Part shown: positions 19,048-32,593 of the stretch, in pieces
Numbering within the stretch: position 1 is the first letter of the stretch
How the letters are laid out: the number at the start of each line of letters is the position of its first letter
Origin: Deinococcus frigens DSM 12807
GTDB taxonomy: Bacteria; Deinococcota; Deinococci; Deinococcales; Deinococcaceae
Assembly (NCBI RefSeq): GCF_000701425.1
Contig: NZ_JNIW01000037.1
Span: 1 to 34,174 of the forward strand
DNA: 34,174 bases
Direction of reading: 5' to 3'
Notes under the pieces: model-generated
What the model was told of the DNA's origin: nothing
Database searches by the model: none
The model's input: only the letters and a program-made list of their open reading frames with translations
Program-made: the position numbers and the translations under genes

Positions 19048-19079
19048 AGTCTAGGACACAGGGGGGGTCTGGCTGTCAA
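19048..19079 (-). promoter_or_regulatory. Promoter of the GNAT gene, leaderless
   Basis: On the minus strand TTGACA (19074-19079) precedes TAGACT (19048-19053) by 20 bp, which is long, and TAGACT ends 7 nt before GTG 19040. The -35 overlaps the first unit of a 21-bp repeat. Confidence 0.5.
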
Positions 19080-19116
19080 ACGGTCCAACCTTCAAGTCAA
19101 ACAGTCCAACCGTCAA
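19075..19116. repeat. Two 21-bp direct repeats rich in GTCAAAC and GTCCAACC
   Basis: Units at 19075-19095 and 19096-19116 differ at two positions. Each holds GTCAAAC and GTCCAACC; a third GTCAAAC begins at 19112. An inverted relative (GGTTTGAC at 19145-19152) lies just before the rlmH stop. The 21-bp period equals two helical turns, so a protein-binding array or a short dispersed repeat are both possible. Confidence 0.75.
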
Positions 19117-19162
19117 ACTGCTCGGGAAACGCTGTCACTCCTGCGGTTTGACTTTTAGACGG

Positions 19163-19624
19163 CTAGACCTTCAGGCCGCCCCGCTCCCCCCGGTGATACG
19201 GCTCCCCCGCGCTGATCGTCGCCGCCCGGTACAGCGCCTCGGCCAGCACCACCATCGCCAGATCGTGCGGCAGGGTCAGTTCGCCTAGGCTCCAGAGGGC
19301 GTCGGCTCCGGCGCGCAGCTCATCGGTGTGGCCTTCGGGGCCGCCCACCGCGAGGGCCAGTTCTCCGGTGCCGCCCAGCGCGCGGGCGTCCAGATACGCG
19401 CTCAGGCCCCCGGAGGTGAACTGCCGCCCACGTGGGTCCAGCAGGATCAGCGGGGCCTTCCCGGCGGCCCTGCGAATGGCTTCGCTCTCGGCGGCCTGCG
19501 TCTTGCCAGAGACGCGGCTGACCTGAAGTTTGTGGTAGCGCCGCAACCGTGTGGCGTACTCGTCCCAGCCCGCGCGGGCGTAGGCCAGCCGGGGTTCGCC
19601 GACGGTGATCAGGTGGAGGCGCAC
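19163..19624 (-). CDS. rlmH: Ribosomal RNA large subunit methyltransferase H
   Basis: A 153-residue SPOUT-class enzyme that methylates N3 of pseudouridine 1915 in 23S rRNA (E. coli numbering). The knotted SAM-binding part is clear: PLILLDPRGRQFTSGGLSAYL, LALAVGGPEGHTDELR, then LTLPHDLAMVVLAEALYRAATI and the C-terminal PYHRG with final basic residues. The length matches the family (about 155). GTG 19624 starts the canonical RLHLITVGEPRL; TAAACT lies 5 nt upstream. It follows the membrane gene by 8 bp on the same strand and could be part of that transcript. Confidence 0.94.
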   Translation of the reverse strand: MRLHLITVGEPRLAYARAGWDEYATRLRRYHKLQVSRVSGKTQAAESEAIRRAAGKAPLILLDPRGRQFTSGGLSAYLDARALGGTGELALAVGGPEGHTDELRAGADALWSLGELTLPHDLAMVVLAEALYRAATISAGEPYHRGERGGLKV

Positions 19625-19632
19625 ACGGCAGT

Positions 19633-20055
19633 TTAACGGGCTGCTGTTTCGGCCCGGCGGGTCTGAACATAGGCCATCAGCAAAATCCACGCCACGCCCC
19701 ACAGCAGCAGCGCCGCCACGATCAGCAGTGATTCTGTCGGCAGCCCGTACAGAGCCGGGAAGAACGTCAGCGCCAAGCCGTCGAGCAGCATGGCCGTCAG
19801 CAACATAATGACCACGGCGGGCAGGATGACAGCCCCGCGGATGCCTAGAGGTGTTGTTGCCACCCACAGGAAGACCCAGCCCACCGGAATAAACAGCGCA
19901 AAAACGAGCGGCAAGCCAGCGCTGCCAGGCGCAAGGATGCCCGGCCCCAGCAGGCGAAACATCATCGCCGCCGCGAACCACAGGATCACGCCCATGCCCA
20001 CCATAAGCGGCAGACGGCGATCAGGAAGCGAGGGCGAAATGGCTGATACGGTCAT
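19633..20055 (-). CDS. DUF5367-like membrane protein
   Basis: A 140-residue protein with four predicted membrane helices (about 16-36, 47-67, 77-98 and 109-129) and no signal peptide or enzymatic motif. Length and pattern (MGVILWFAAAMMFRLLGPGI) suggest DUF5367, of unknown function; by eye only. GGAGG lies 7 nt before its ATG, which overlaps the tetR stop as ATGA. As the second gene of a TetR-controlled pair it is a likely target of repression, perhaps a small transporter or membrane-stress protein. Confidence 0.78.
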   Translation of the reverse strand: MTVSAISPSLPDRRLPLMVGMGVILWFAAAMMFRLLGPGILAPGSAGLPLVFALFIPVGWVFLWVATTPLGIRGAVILPAVVIMLLTAMLLDGLALTFFPALYGLPTESLLIVAALLLWGVAWILLMAYVQTRRAETAAR

Positions 20056-20606
20056 AGGAAACCTCCTGCATAGAGCGCGTCTCTGAGCGCCCGGAATGCC
20101 TCATCGGTACGCTTCTCATCTCCAGTCGAGAAGCGGTCAATCAGCAGCCCAGTCAGGGCAGAAAGAACAAAGTTGGCGGTAGGTACTGAAACATCTTTAA
20201 GGTGGGCAGTCACCACGTCCATCCAGGCGGCGAGTGCGTCACGGGTGAACTGCTGGTAAGGGCCGCCGCCGTCCATGGCGCGCAGCTCAACTTCAAACAG
20301 CGAGCGCAGAAACGGCAACAGTTCGGGCGAGGTGAGCCGTACCCAGAGCTGGTCAAAGCGCGCAGTGGGGTCTGAACTGTGGTCGATGTCGGTAAGGAGA
20401 GCCTGTTGTTGGACGGCTACGGTAGACAGCACCTCTATCACCAAATGCTCCTTAGAGCCGAAGTGGTACAGCAGCAGGCGGGCGCTGACGCCAAGTGCGG
20501 CGGCCAGGGGCCGCAAGCTCAGGTCTGTTAGGCCGTGCTGAAGCACATAAGCGGTGGCACGTTCGAGCAGTTCCAGCCTGGCCTGCAGATTAGGGGGGCG
20601 TCCCAT
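20052..20606 (-). CDS. TetR-family repressor
   Basis: A 184-residue all-helical regulator. The N-terminal helix-turn-helix reads ALGVSARLLLYHFGSKEHLVIEVL (about 38-61), the signature of TetR proteins; the rest is a ligand and dimer domain. ATG 20606 follows GGAGG (5 nt). A clear promoter and a 32-bp imperfect palindrome lie just upstream, so it should be autoregulated together with the overlapping membrane gene. The inducer is unknown. Confidence 0.92.
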   Translation of the reverse strand: MGRPPNLQARLELLERATAYVLQHGLTDLSLRPLAAALGVSARLLLYHFGSKEHLVIEVLSTVAVQQQALLTDIDHSSDPTARFDQLWVRLTSPELLPFLRSLFEVELRAMDGGGPYQQFTRDALAAWMDVVTAHLKDVSVPTANFVLSALTGLLIDRFSTGDEKRTDEAFRALRDALYAGGFL

Positions 20607-20628
20607 GCATTCCTCCGTATATGCTTTC

Positions 20629-20660
20629 TTCTACGCGCGTTACGTGAAACGAGTGTAGAA
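20629..20660. promoter_or_regulatory. TetR operator candidate
   Basis: TTCTAC (20629-20634) and GTAGAA (20655-20660) bound an imperfect palindrome whose inner halves keep CGTT/AACG; 12 of 16 half-site positions match. It covers the -10 box and the expected transcription start of the tetR operon. Confidence 0.6.
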
Positions 20661-20680
20661 TATATTGAGATGCAAGTCAA
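20652..20680 (-). promoter_or_regulatory. Promoter of the tetR operon
   Basis: On the minus strand TTGACT (20675-20680), a 17-bp spacer and TACACT (20652-20657). This is a good housekeeping-type promoter, 46 bp before the tetR ATG. Confidence 0.75.
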
Positions 20681-20755
20681 GGCGTGCAACAGAACTGTAA
20701 AAGTTCACGCACGAACAGGGCGAGGAACATCTGAGCGAATCTGGCCGCCGCCCGT

Positions 20756-20761
20756 TAGACT
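20756..20761 (+). promoter_or_regulatory. Leaderless -10 box of the uORF-rsmI cluster
   Basis: TAGACT ends 7 nt before ATG 20769, the start of the 21-codon upstream ORF. Confidence 0.55.
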
Positions 20762-20768
20762 GTGGGAC

Positions 20769-20834
20769 ATGGGCCTGTCTGCCACTCCCCACAGCGGGAC
20801 CGTGCAAACTGCCAGCAAGCGGAGCGGCGCGTGA
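20769..20834 (+). CDS. Putative 21-residue leaderless upstream ORF
   Basis: ATG 20769 sits 7 nt after TAGACT, the spacing seen at many leaderless starts in this window. It encodes MGLSATPHSGTVQTASKRSGA and ends at TGA 20832-20834, overlapping the GTG start of the membrane gene as GTGA. Translation of this peptide would bring ribosomes to that start, so it may act as a coupling or sensing leader. No known family; product may be unimportant. Confidence 0.5.
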   Translation: MGLSATPHSGTVQTASKRSGA

Positions 20835-21259
20835 ATTACGCCGCGACGCTGGCGGTGCTGGTGGTGCTGGCCTTCTGCTTTCCGCTGACCTTGCGGCTGG
20901 GCGCGGGCTTCGGGGTCTCGGAGACCATCTCGATCTCGGTGCTGGGCGCGCTGCTGACCTTTGGGCTGGCGCTGTATCTGGTGCGCTGGCAGGTGGGCCG
21001 TCACCAGAAAGCGACGCTCAGGATGGGTAGGGCGCGCGCGCAGATTCTGGCGGACCCGGAAAACCCCCGCTCGTACTTTGTGGGCGGCGAGCATCTGGGA
21101 GCGCTGCTGCTGCGGCTGGACCGTCGCCGGGAGGCGGCTGAAGTCATCGACCGCTACGCCCGGCTGGGCGGGGCACGTGAATCGGAAATCGTGGCACTAC
21201 AAGAGGCATTGTCCAGGGCGAACCGGCGGCAACGCCGCGCCCAGGGGAGGGAAGCATGA
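20831..21259 (+). CDS. Two-helix membrane protein with TPR-like tail
   Basis: A 142-residue protein of unknown function. Two membrane helices (about 4-24 and 34-55) form a hairpin; the rest is basic and helical, with a helix pair PENPRSYFVGGEHLGALLLRLDRRREAAEVIDRYARLG that resembles a single TPR motif. GTG 20831 has GGAG 8 nt upstream and overlaps the uORF stop. Its own stop overlaps the next ATG as ATGA. It probably works at the membrane as an adaptor; nothing more can be said. Confidence 0.78.
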   Translation: MNYAATLAVLVVLAFCFPLTLRLGAGFGVSETISISVLGALLTFGLALYLVRWQVGRHQKATLRMGRARAQILADPENPRSYFVGGEHLGALLLRLDRRREAAEVIDRYARLGGARESEIVALQEALSRANRRQRRAQGREA

Positions 21260-21508
21260 GGGCCTACAAGGGCATTGTGGAAAACGGGGTGGTGGTGGTG
21301 CTGGGCACCCGCCTGCCCGAGGGCACGGTGGTCACCGTCACCGTGGGCGAGGGCGAGTTGCTGCGCGCCCGCATTACCAACGTGCTCAAGCGGCCCCGCA
21401 AGGTGAAGGTGAGGATCAAGCCCAACATCGGGCTGGCCGCCACCGGAACCGACGGCACGGGCCTGATGGGACCGAGGCTGACGCTGAGCGGGTCGCCGTC
21501 TGGAGTCG

Positions 21509-21516
<8 letters not shown>
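21256..21516 (+). CDS. Small protein with AF2212/DUF104-like antitoxin-type N-terminus
   Basis: An 86-residue protein. The first 32 residues (MRAYKGIVENGVVVVLGT, then LPEGTVVTVTVGE) follow the pattern of DUF104/AbrB-like antitoxin N-termini, where such a beta hairpin dimerises. The second half is basic (LKRPRKVKVRIKP) and ends in a Gly/Ser tail. No PIN-domain toxin adjoins it. It overlaps the upstream gene by 4 bp and rsmI by 8 bp. It may be a nucleic-acid-binding protein unrelated to toxin control. Confidence 0.72.
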
Positions 21517-22480
<964 letters not shown>

Positions 22481-22556
22481 CCTAACCTGAGCTGATCTGG
22501 CGCGCAGAGCCGTCCCCCCACCGATTTTCCCACTCCCCCATAAAGCGAGACTGACC

Positions 22557-23564
22557 ATGACAGAACCCACCCCCACCCGGCATCCCAACCCCGCAGGCAT
22601 TCAGCGCGTGGCGGTCCTGACCAGCGGCGGCGACGCACCCGGCATGAACGCGGCCATCCGCGCCGTGGTCCGCACGTCCGCCTTCGAGGGCCTGGAGGTC
22701 ATGGGCGTGCGCCGGGGCTTTTCCGGTCTGCACCGGGGCGAGATGAAGCTGATCGGCCCGCGTGACGTCGCCAACACCATCCAGCGCGGCGGCACCATCT
22801 TGCTGACCGCCCGCAGCGCCACCTGGCGCACCCCCGAGGGCCGGGCCAGCGGCGCACAGCACCTGCGGGACAACGGCGTGGGCGGCCTGATCGTGATCGG
22901 CGGCGACGGCAGCTTTCACGGCGCGCATCTGCTGGAGCAGGAGCAGGGCATTCCGGTGATCGGTGTGCCCGGCACCATCGACAACGACCTGTACGGTACC
23001 GATCACACCATCGGCTACTTCACCGCCGTGGAAACCGCGCTGGACGCCGTGGACAAGCTGCGCGACACCGGGGCCAGCCACGAGCGCATCTTCGTGATCG
23101 AGGTAATGGGCCGCCATGCCGGACACATCGCGCTGGACGTGGCGGTGGCGGGCGGCGCGGAAGAGGTCTTTATCCCGGAGGACGACAAGCCCATCGAGGA
23201 CGTGATCCAGGTCGTCAAGGACAGCGTGCAAAAGGGCAAGACCGGCAGCATCGTGATCGTTGCCGAGGGCGTCGCCGGCGGCGCGCAGGGCGTGGGCGAC
23301 GCCATTCAGGCCGGGACGGGCCTGGAGACTCGCGTCAGCATCCTGGGCCACATCCAGCGCGGCGGCACCCCGGTGTCCAGTGACCGCATCCTGGCCAGCC
23401 GTTTGGGCGAGGCCGCCGTCTACGCTTTAATGGACGGCGTCAGCGGCGTGATGGTGGGGCGGCGCGGCAGCAGCATCATTCACACGCCGCTGCATGAGAC
23501 CTGGGAAAAGCGCAAGGACGTCAACCGCGACCTGTACCGCTGCGCCAAGAAACTCAGCGTGTAG
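22557..23564 (+). CDS. pfkA: ATP-dependent 6-phosphofructokinase
   Basis: A 335-residue group I phosphofructokinase that phosphorylates fructose 6-phosphate, committing it to glycolysis. The nucleotide loop [18 protein letters not shown] (21-38) and [11 protein letters not shown] show the ATP type (GGDGS, not GGDD of PPi enzymes). The catalytic loop is [10 protein letters not shown], followed by VEVMGRH-type [12 protein letters not shown] and [13 protein letters not shown]. Length is slightly above the usual 320 because of a short N-terminal extension. No clear Shine-Dalgarno precedes ATG 22557. It lies 76 bp after rsmI on the same strand. Confidence 0.95.
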   Translation: MTEPTPTRHPNPAGIQRVAVLTSGGDAPGMNAAIRAVVRTSAFEGLEVMGVRRGFSGLHRGEMKLIGPRDVANTIQRGGTILLTARSATWRTPEGRASGAQHLRDNGVGGLIVIGGDGSFHGAHLLEQEQGIPVIGVPGTIDNDLYGTDHTIGYFTAVETALDAVDKLRDTGASHERIFVIEVMGRHAGHIALDVAVAGGAEEVFIPEDDKPIEDVIQVVKDSVQKGKTGSIVIVAEGVAGGAQGVGDAIQAGTGLETRVSILGHIQRGGTPVSSDRILASRLGEAAVYALMDGVSGVMVGRRGSSIIHTPLHETWEKRKDVNRDLYRCAKKLSV

Positions 23565-23575
23565 CGCGAGTTGGC

Positions 23576-23615
23576 AAAAAGGTAGGGCGCAGAGGATCAC
23601 TCTATGCGCCCTGCC
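23576..23615 (-). terminator. Terminator between pfkA and the binding-protein gene
   Basis: A hairpin with core GGGCGCA (23585-23591) and TGCGCCC (23605-23611), extended at both ends, is followed on the minus strand by TTTTTGCC. It terminates the binding-protein gene and probably also stops pfkA from the other side, though with no T-run there. Confidence 0.75.
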
Positions 23616-23631
23616 TCTTCGTCTGTGCCGT

Positions 23632-24786
23632 TTACTGCTTGGGTGGCTTGACCGTGGACTGGGCCGACAGGCTCTGCTTACCCGCGTCCACCTTCATGAT
23701 GTACAGCGTGACCGAGTTGCGGTCGCCGACGCTGTTAAAGGTCACGTCGCCCGACAGCAGGCCCTTGAAGGTGCCCTTGCGGATAGCAGTCTCCACCTGC
23801 GTGCGGGTGGGCAGCTTGCCGCCGTTGGCCCTGGCCGCGTCCAGGATGCCCTGGGCGATCACGTTGGCCGAGTCGTAAGAGAACGCGGCGTAGCCGGCGG
23901 GCACGGTCTTGAACTGCTTGCGGTAGTTGGCCGTGAACGACTTGGCGGCGGGCAGCGAGTCCAGCGGCGCGACGATGGTGGTGTAGTAGATGTTGTTGGC
24001 ACCCTTGGCCGCAATGGTCGCCAGTTCGGTGCTGTCCAGACCGTCGCCGCCGACCATGGGAATATTGATGCCCGCGTCACGCAACTGCCGGATGAAGATG
24101 CCGATCTGGGTGTAGATGCCGCCGAAGTACACCGCGTCCGGCTTCTGCAACTTGATCTTGGCGATGATGCTGGAAAAGTCGCTCTTTTCTTCGGTGCCCT
24201 CGTTGACGACCACCTTGGCCCCGCCCGCCTTGAGGGTCTTCTCGACCTCGGCGGCCAGTCCCTCGCCGTAAGAGGTCTTGTCGTTGAGGATGTAGACCGA
24301 CTTGGCCTTCAGCTCGTTCATCATGAACTCTGCGCCCGCCGGTCCCTGGGCGTCGTTGCGGGCCACGATGCGGTTCATGTTCGCCAGGCCCCGGTCCGTG
24401 ACCTCGTTGGCGGTTACCGCCGGGCTGACCATCGTGACATGGCTGGCCTTCAGCGCCTCGCTGGCCGGAATCGCCACGCCGCTGTTCATGGTGCCCACCA
24501 CGCCCAGAATCGCGCGGTCCGAAGCGATCTTGCGCGCCGCCGCCGTGCCGGTGGCCGGGTCTGCCTGATCGTCGTAGCCGACGAATTGCAGATTAAAGCC
24601 CAGCTTCTTGAAGGCGGCCTTTTGCTCCTCGACGGCCAGTTGCGCGCCGTTCCTGAGCAGCGTGCCGGTAAAGCTCTGGCTGCCCGACAGCGGCGAGAGG
24701 CTGGCGATCTTGATGGTGGTCTGCGCGCCCGCCACGCCAGCAGCCAGAAAGCCCAGGGTCATCAGATTTAAGGTCATTTTCTTCAT
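23632..24786 (-). CDS. Branched-chain amino-acid-type ABC substrate-binding protein
   Basis: A 384-residue periplasmic-type binding protein of the LivJ/LivK family (type I fold). A Sec signal (MKKMTLNLMTLGFLAAGVAGA) is followed by TIKIASLSPLSGSQSFTG, GYDDQADPATGTAAARKI, ILGVVGTMNSGVAIPASEAL, TMVSPAVTANEVTDRG and later YAAFSYDSANVIAQGI. These are standard family blocks. ATG 24786 has GGAGG 5 nt upstream. No permease or ATPase genes adjoin it, so it must use components encoded elsewhere. A good promoter and palindromes lie upstream. Ligand unproven; leucine, isoleucine or valine is the default. Confidence 0.93.
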   Translation of the reverse strand: MKKMTLNLMTLGFLAAGVAGAQTTIKIASLSPLSGSQSFTGTLLRNGAQLAVEEQKAAFKKLGFNLQFVGYDDQADPATGTAAARKIASDRAILGVVGTMNSGVAIPASEALKASHVTMVSPAVTANEVTDRGLANMNRIVARNDAQGPAGAEFMMNELKAKSVYILNDKTSYGEGLAAEVEKTLKAGGAKVVVNEGTEEKSDFSSIIAKIKLQKPDAVYFGGIYTQIGIFIRQLRDAGINIPMVGGDGLDSTELATIAAKGANNIYYTTIVAPLDSLPAAKSFTANYRKQFKTVPAGYAAFSYDSANVIAQGILDAARANGGKLPTRTQVETAIRKGTFKGLLSGDVTFNSVGDRNSVTLYIMKVDAGKQSLSAQSTVKPPKQ

Positions 24787-24878
24787 TCGTTCCTCCAGGG
24801 GACCTGGCACTCCACATCAAAAATCCGGTCCGCTGTATGCACGGGCCGAAATCAGGAGAGGCCGGAAGTCAGTTCAAA

Positions 24879-24889
24879 ACAGATTCTGT
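24879..24889. promoter_or_regulatory. Palindrome ACAGATTCTGT at the expected transcription start
   Basis: An 11-bp palindrome with a 1-bp centre, just downstream of the -10 box of the binding-protein gene. Confidence 0.45.
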
Positions 24890-24890
24890 C

Positions 24891-24919
24891 ACCTTAACGG
24901 GTTTTGCTGACAGTGTCAA
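24891..24919 (-). promoter_or_regulatory. Promoter of the binding-protein gene
   Basis: On the minus strand TTGACA (24914-24919), 17-bp spacer, TAAGGT (24891-24896). It lies 105 bp before the ATG, leaving a long 5' leader. Confidence 0.7.
24908..24918. promoter_or_regulatory. Palindrome TGACAGTGTCA over the -35
   Basis: A perfect 11-bp palindrome with a 1-bp centre overlapping the -35 box. Its centre is 29 bp from that of ACAGATTCTGT at 24879. Confidence 0.5.
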
Positions 24920-25118
24920 ATAAAGATGGATGTTCACGATGAAAAGAGGCCGATCAAGTTCATGTCTTCGGATATTTTATAGAGGTCTGTGGGTTACGGG
25001 TTAAGTCGCCCTGACACGTCTTTCTTGGACCAGTCCAACTCTACATCGCCGAGTCCAATTCCACTGGACGGTTGACCGCTTTATCGCTCTCCACATCATT
25101 CGTCAGATTTGGCACTGG
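24920..25118. other. Intergenic stretch with GTCCAA palindrome
   Basis: No gene is seen. TTGGACCAGTCCAA (25025-25038) is a perfect 6-bp inverted repeat with 2-bp centre, and another AGTCCAA follows at 25052-25058. These recall the GTCCAA motifs near 19085, so a small dispersed repeat is possible. Confidence 0.45.
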
Positions 25119-25150
25119 AAAAAGAGACCGGAGCGATCTGCCCCGGCCTC
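25119..25150 (-). terminator. Terminator of the division operon
   Basis: GAGACCGG (25124-25131) and CCGGCCTC (25143-25150) form an 8-bp stem with one G-U pair; on the minus strand five T follow. It lies 17 bp after the ftsZ stop. Confidence 0.8.
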
Positions 25151-25167
25151 CCTGTACGCGCTGTTAT

Positions 25168-26232
25168 TTACTCGCGCTCGACGTTCCGCAGGAATGCGGG
25201 GATGTCATAGTCCTTGGGATCGTAGCTGCTGCCATTGCCGCGCACCGGACGGATGGTCTCGGGGAGGCCCGTTCGCGGCCCCCCGGCGATGCTCATGGGC
25301 GTTTCGTTGAAGCCGGTGGCGATCACGGTCACGCGCACCTCGTCGCCCGCCGCCTCGTCGGGGGTAATGCCGAACAGGATGTCGGGGTCCTCGAAGCCGG
25401 TGGCCTGGCGGATCTTCTCGACGATGTCGTTGGCGTCGGTCATGCTCAGGTCATAGCTGCCGGTCACGTTGACCAGAATGCGCCGCGCGCCCTCGATGCC
25501 GCGTTCCAGCAGCGGGCTGTGGATGGCGCTCATGGCCGCTTCTTCGGAAACCTTCTCGCCCCGGCCCGCGCCGATGCCCATCAGGACCGTGCCGCTGTTG
25601 GACAGCAGGTTGCGCACGTCCGCAAAGTCCAGGTTGATCATGCCCTCGACGTTGATCACGTCGCTGATCCCCTTGACCCCGTAGTACAGCACCCGGTCGG
25701 CGATCAAAAAGGCCTCGCGGAAGGAGACCTTTTTGTCCACGGCGGTCAGCAACTTCTCGTTGTCCACCACGATCATGCCGTCCACCGCGTCGGCCAGCTT
25801 GCTGATGCCTTCCTCGGCGATCCGCAGGCGTTTGGGACCCTCGAAGCGGAAGGGGCGGGTCACGATGGCCACCGTCAGGATGCCCATTTCACGGGCGATC
25901 TGCGCCACCACGGGGGCCGAGCCGGTGCCGGTGCCGCCGCCCATGCCCGCCGTGATGAACAGCATGTCGGTGCCGCCCAGGTACTCCTTGATGTGCTCGC
26001 GGTCCTCCAGCGCGGCCTTCTCGCCCACTTCGGGGTCCGCGCCTGCGCCCAGCCCGCGGGTCAGGCGGTCGCCGAGCTGAATGCGGATCTCGGCGTGGCT
26101 TTTGGCCAGTACCTGCGCGTCCGTGTTTCCGGCGATAAACTCCACGCCTTCAAGTCCCGATTCAATCATGCGGTTAACGGCATTGTTGCCCGCCCCGCCC
26201 AAGCCGATCACGCGAATTCTGGCCGCTTGCAT
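25168..26232 (-). CDS. ftsZ: Cell-division GTPase FtsZ
   Basis: A 354-residue tubulin homologue that polymerises into the Z-ring. The N-terminal nucleotide region is IRVIGLGGAGNNAVNRM, the tubulin signature MGGGTGTGSAP is at 97-107, and the catalytic T7 region is GMINLDFADVRNLL. The C-terminal conserved peptide DYDIPAFLRN, which binds FtsA, ends the protein. The variable linker is short (about 30 residues). AAGGAG lies 7 nt before ATG. It is the last gene of the operon but is separated from ftsA by 189 bp, enough for its own promoter. Confidence 0.98.
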   Translation of the reverse strand: MQAARIRVIGLGGAGNNAVNRMIESGLEGVEFIAGNTDAQVLAKSHAEIRIQLGDRLTRGLGAGADPEVGEKAALEDREHIKEYLGGTDMLFITAGMGGGTGTGSAPVVAQIAREMGILTVAIVTRPFRFEGPKRLRIAEEGISKLADAVDGMIVVDNEKLLTAVDKKVSFREAFLIADRVLYYGVKGISDVINVEGMINLDFADVRNLLSNSGTVLMGIGAGRGEKVSEEAAMSAIHSPLLERGIEGARRILVNVTGSYDLSMTDANDIVEKIRQATGFEDPDILFGITPDEAAGDEVRVTVIATGFNETPMSIAGGPRTGLPETIRPVRGNGSSYDPKDYDIPAFLRNVERE

Positions 26233-26252
26233 CTATCTTCTCCTTGCCTCAT

Positions 26253-26266
26253 CCCAGCCTGCTGGG
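26253..26266. repeat. Small inverted repeat before ftsZ
   Basis: CCCAGCCTGCTGGG lies just upstream of the ftsZ Shine-Dalgarno site. It could form a small hairpin (5 bp, 4-nt loop) in the ftsA-ftsZ message. The remaining ftsA-ftsZ gap shows no clear promoter. Confidence 0.35.
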
Positions 26267-26421
26267 CAGAGGAGAGGTCACGTTTTGGTTGGCGGTAGCT
26301 TAGCGCACCTTCACGCAGGGTTGCCTGCGCAGTGCGGCGGAAGTCATGGGCGGGCGGAAGAAGGGAAGGTGAGAACTGAAGACAATCAGCGCCCACACGG
26401 CCCTACGCCGCCAGCGTCACG

Positions 26422-28447
<2,026 letters not shown>

Positions 28448-28451
<4 letters not shown>

Positions 28452-29379
28452 TTTGCCCCCGCTGCCCACTGGGACGAGACAGCCGTTGGCCCCGCCGATC
28501 CTGCGGCGCACTCCGGCCACAGTTCATATTCCAGTTCCAGCGGCACGCCTACCCGCGTGCGGATCAGGTCCAGCAGCGCGTGAACGTCGCTGGCCGTCGC
28601 GCCGCCCAGATTGACGATGAAATTGGCGTGTTCGGGGGCGATCAGCGCGCCCCCCACCCGCACTCCCTTCAGCCCAGCCTCGTCGATCAGCCGCCCGGCC
28701 CCCATGCCGCCGGGATTCTTGAAGGCGCAGCCCGGCGTCTTCATCTTGGGCTGGCCCTTGCGGGCGGTATCGGCCAGCGTCATTTTCGCCAGCACGTCCT
28801 CGGGCGCGGCGCGCTGCAATTTCAGGCGCACCCGCGTGACGATGTGATTCCGAGGAATGCCGCTGTCGCGGTAGCCCCAGCGCAGGTCATCGGGGGTGAC
28901 CACCTTCAAGCCGTCCGGTGTGGCGATTTCCAGCGTGTGTAGACCGTCGAACATCTCGCCGTAGCGCGTTCCGGCGTTCATCCACACCGCGCCGCCCACC
29001 TGCGCGGGAATGCCCACGGTGCCTTCCAGGTTGCTGAGGCCCAGCTTTTGCAGTGCGCGGATCAGACCCGGCAACGGCACGCCGCCGCCCACCCAGCCGG
29101 TCACGATTTCGTCCCCGCCGCTCAGTTCGGGGTCGGGGGTCAGCTCGCGCCCGGCCAGCGGGCCGCTCAGGCGGATCACGTGCTCAGGCACGCCCGCGTC
29201 GGCGATCACCAGATTGCTGCCGCCGCCCAGGATGCGGTACGGAGCCGTCATCGCCTCGGCCAGTTGCTCATGGTCCGAGACGAACCAGACCTCGGCCTCG
29301 CCCCCCACGCCCAGCGTCGTGAAGCGGGCCAGGGAAAGGCGTTCCACCCGCGCGCCGGATTGGCTCTGAACCAGCGTGG

Positions 29380-29383
<4 letters not shown>
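28448..29383 (-). CDS. murB: UDP-N-acetylenolpyruvoylglucosamine reductase
   Basis: A 311-residue FAD enzyme reducing UDP-GlcNAc-enolpyruvate to UDP-MurNAc. FAD-binding parts: FTTLGVGGEAEVWFV, YRILGGGSNLVIADAG, and GTVGIPAQVGGAVWMNAG. The YRDSGIP segment with the catalytic Ser and GCAFKNPGGMGAGRLIDEAGLKG follow, then EHANFIVNLGGAT. Length is usual. Both ends overlap neighbours as ATGA (murC and ftsQ), showing tight coupling. Confidence 0.96.
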
Positions 29384-32015
<2,632 letters not shown>

Positions 32016-32023
32016 TGGGGCGC

Positions 32024-32029
32024 AGTGTA
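32024..32029 (-). promoter_or_regulatory. Promoter -10 of the murG-ftsZ operon
   Basis: TACACT on the minus strand ends 8 nt before ATG 32015, with no Shine-Dalgarno. No good -35 is visible at 17 nt. Confidence 0.55.
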
Positions 32030-32065
32030 AAGGATGGGGCCGTGGAAGAGGAGAACAGGAGGTCC

Positions 32066-32593
32066 TCAGCCTGGAGCGCCGCTGTTTTCTGCCGCCTGAA
32101 GGCTGCGCCACATCACTTCCAGGGCTTCAGTCACCCCCGGTCCCTCCAGTACGGAGTCCACACCCACTGCCCGGCGCGGAACCTCGATCAACACGGCGTC
32201 CAGTACCCGCGCGTCCATCGTCCGCAGCACCTCGGCCAGTTGTGCGGGTGCGTGAATCGATCTGACTGAGGTATGGAGCGCCAGCACCGGCTTGCCGCTC
32301 AGGTCACCGCTGCCCACCACCAGGTCCAGCGCATTCTTGAACGCCCCCGGCAGCCCGTGCGCGTACTCCGGGCAGGCGATCAGCACGGCGGCAGAGTCCT
32401 TCAGAGCGGCGCGAAAGGCGGTCACGCTGTCGAATTTTTGATCCTCAAGATCTGGATTGAAGTGGGGGAGGTTGTCCAGACCGCCGAAAATCGTCATCTC
32501 AACGTCATCTGGAGCTGTCTGCGCCGCCGCGTGCAGCAATGCCGTGTGAACCGAGGCGGCCCGCAGACTGCCCGATAGCCCCAGAACCCTCAT
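32066..32593 (-). CDS. NAD(P)H-dependent FMN reductase
   Basis: A 175-residue flavodoxin-fold oxidoreductase (NADPH-dependent FMN reductase family). The FMN phosphate loop is VLGLSGSLRAASVHTALLHAA, followed by AVLIACPEYAHGLPGAFKNALDLVV and LSGKPVLALHTSVRS. It could reduce quinones, azo compounds or chromate, or supply reduced FMN. It lies 13 bp after the aminotransferase stop; GAGGG is 11 nt before ATG. A 12-bp duplication includes its start. Confidence 0.9.
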   Translation of the reverse strand: MRVLGLSGSLRAASVHTALLHAAAQTAPDDVEMTIFGGLDNLPHFNPDLEDQKFDSVTAFRAALKDSAAVLIACPEYAHGLPGAFKNALDLVVGSGDLSGKPVLALHTSVRSIHAPAQLAEVLRTMDARVLDAVLIEVPRRAVGVDSVLEGPGVTEALEVMWRSLQAAENSGAPG

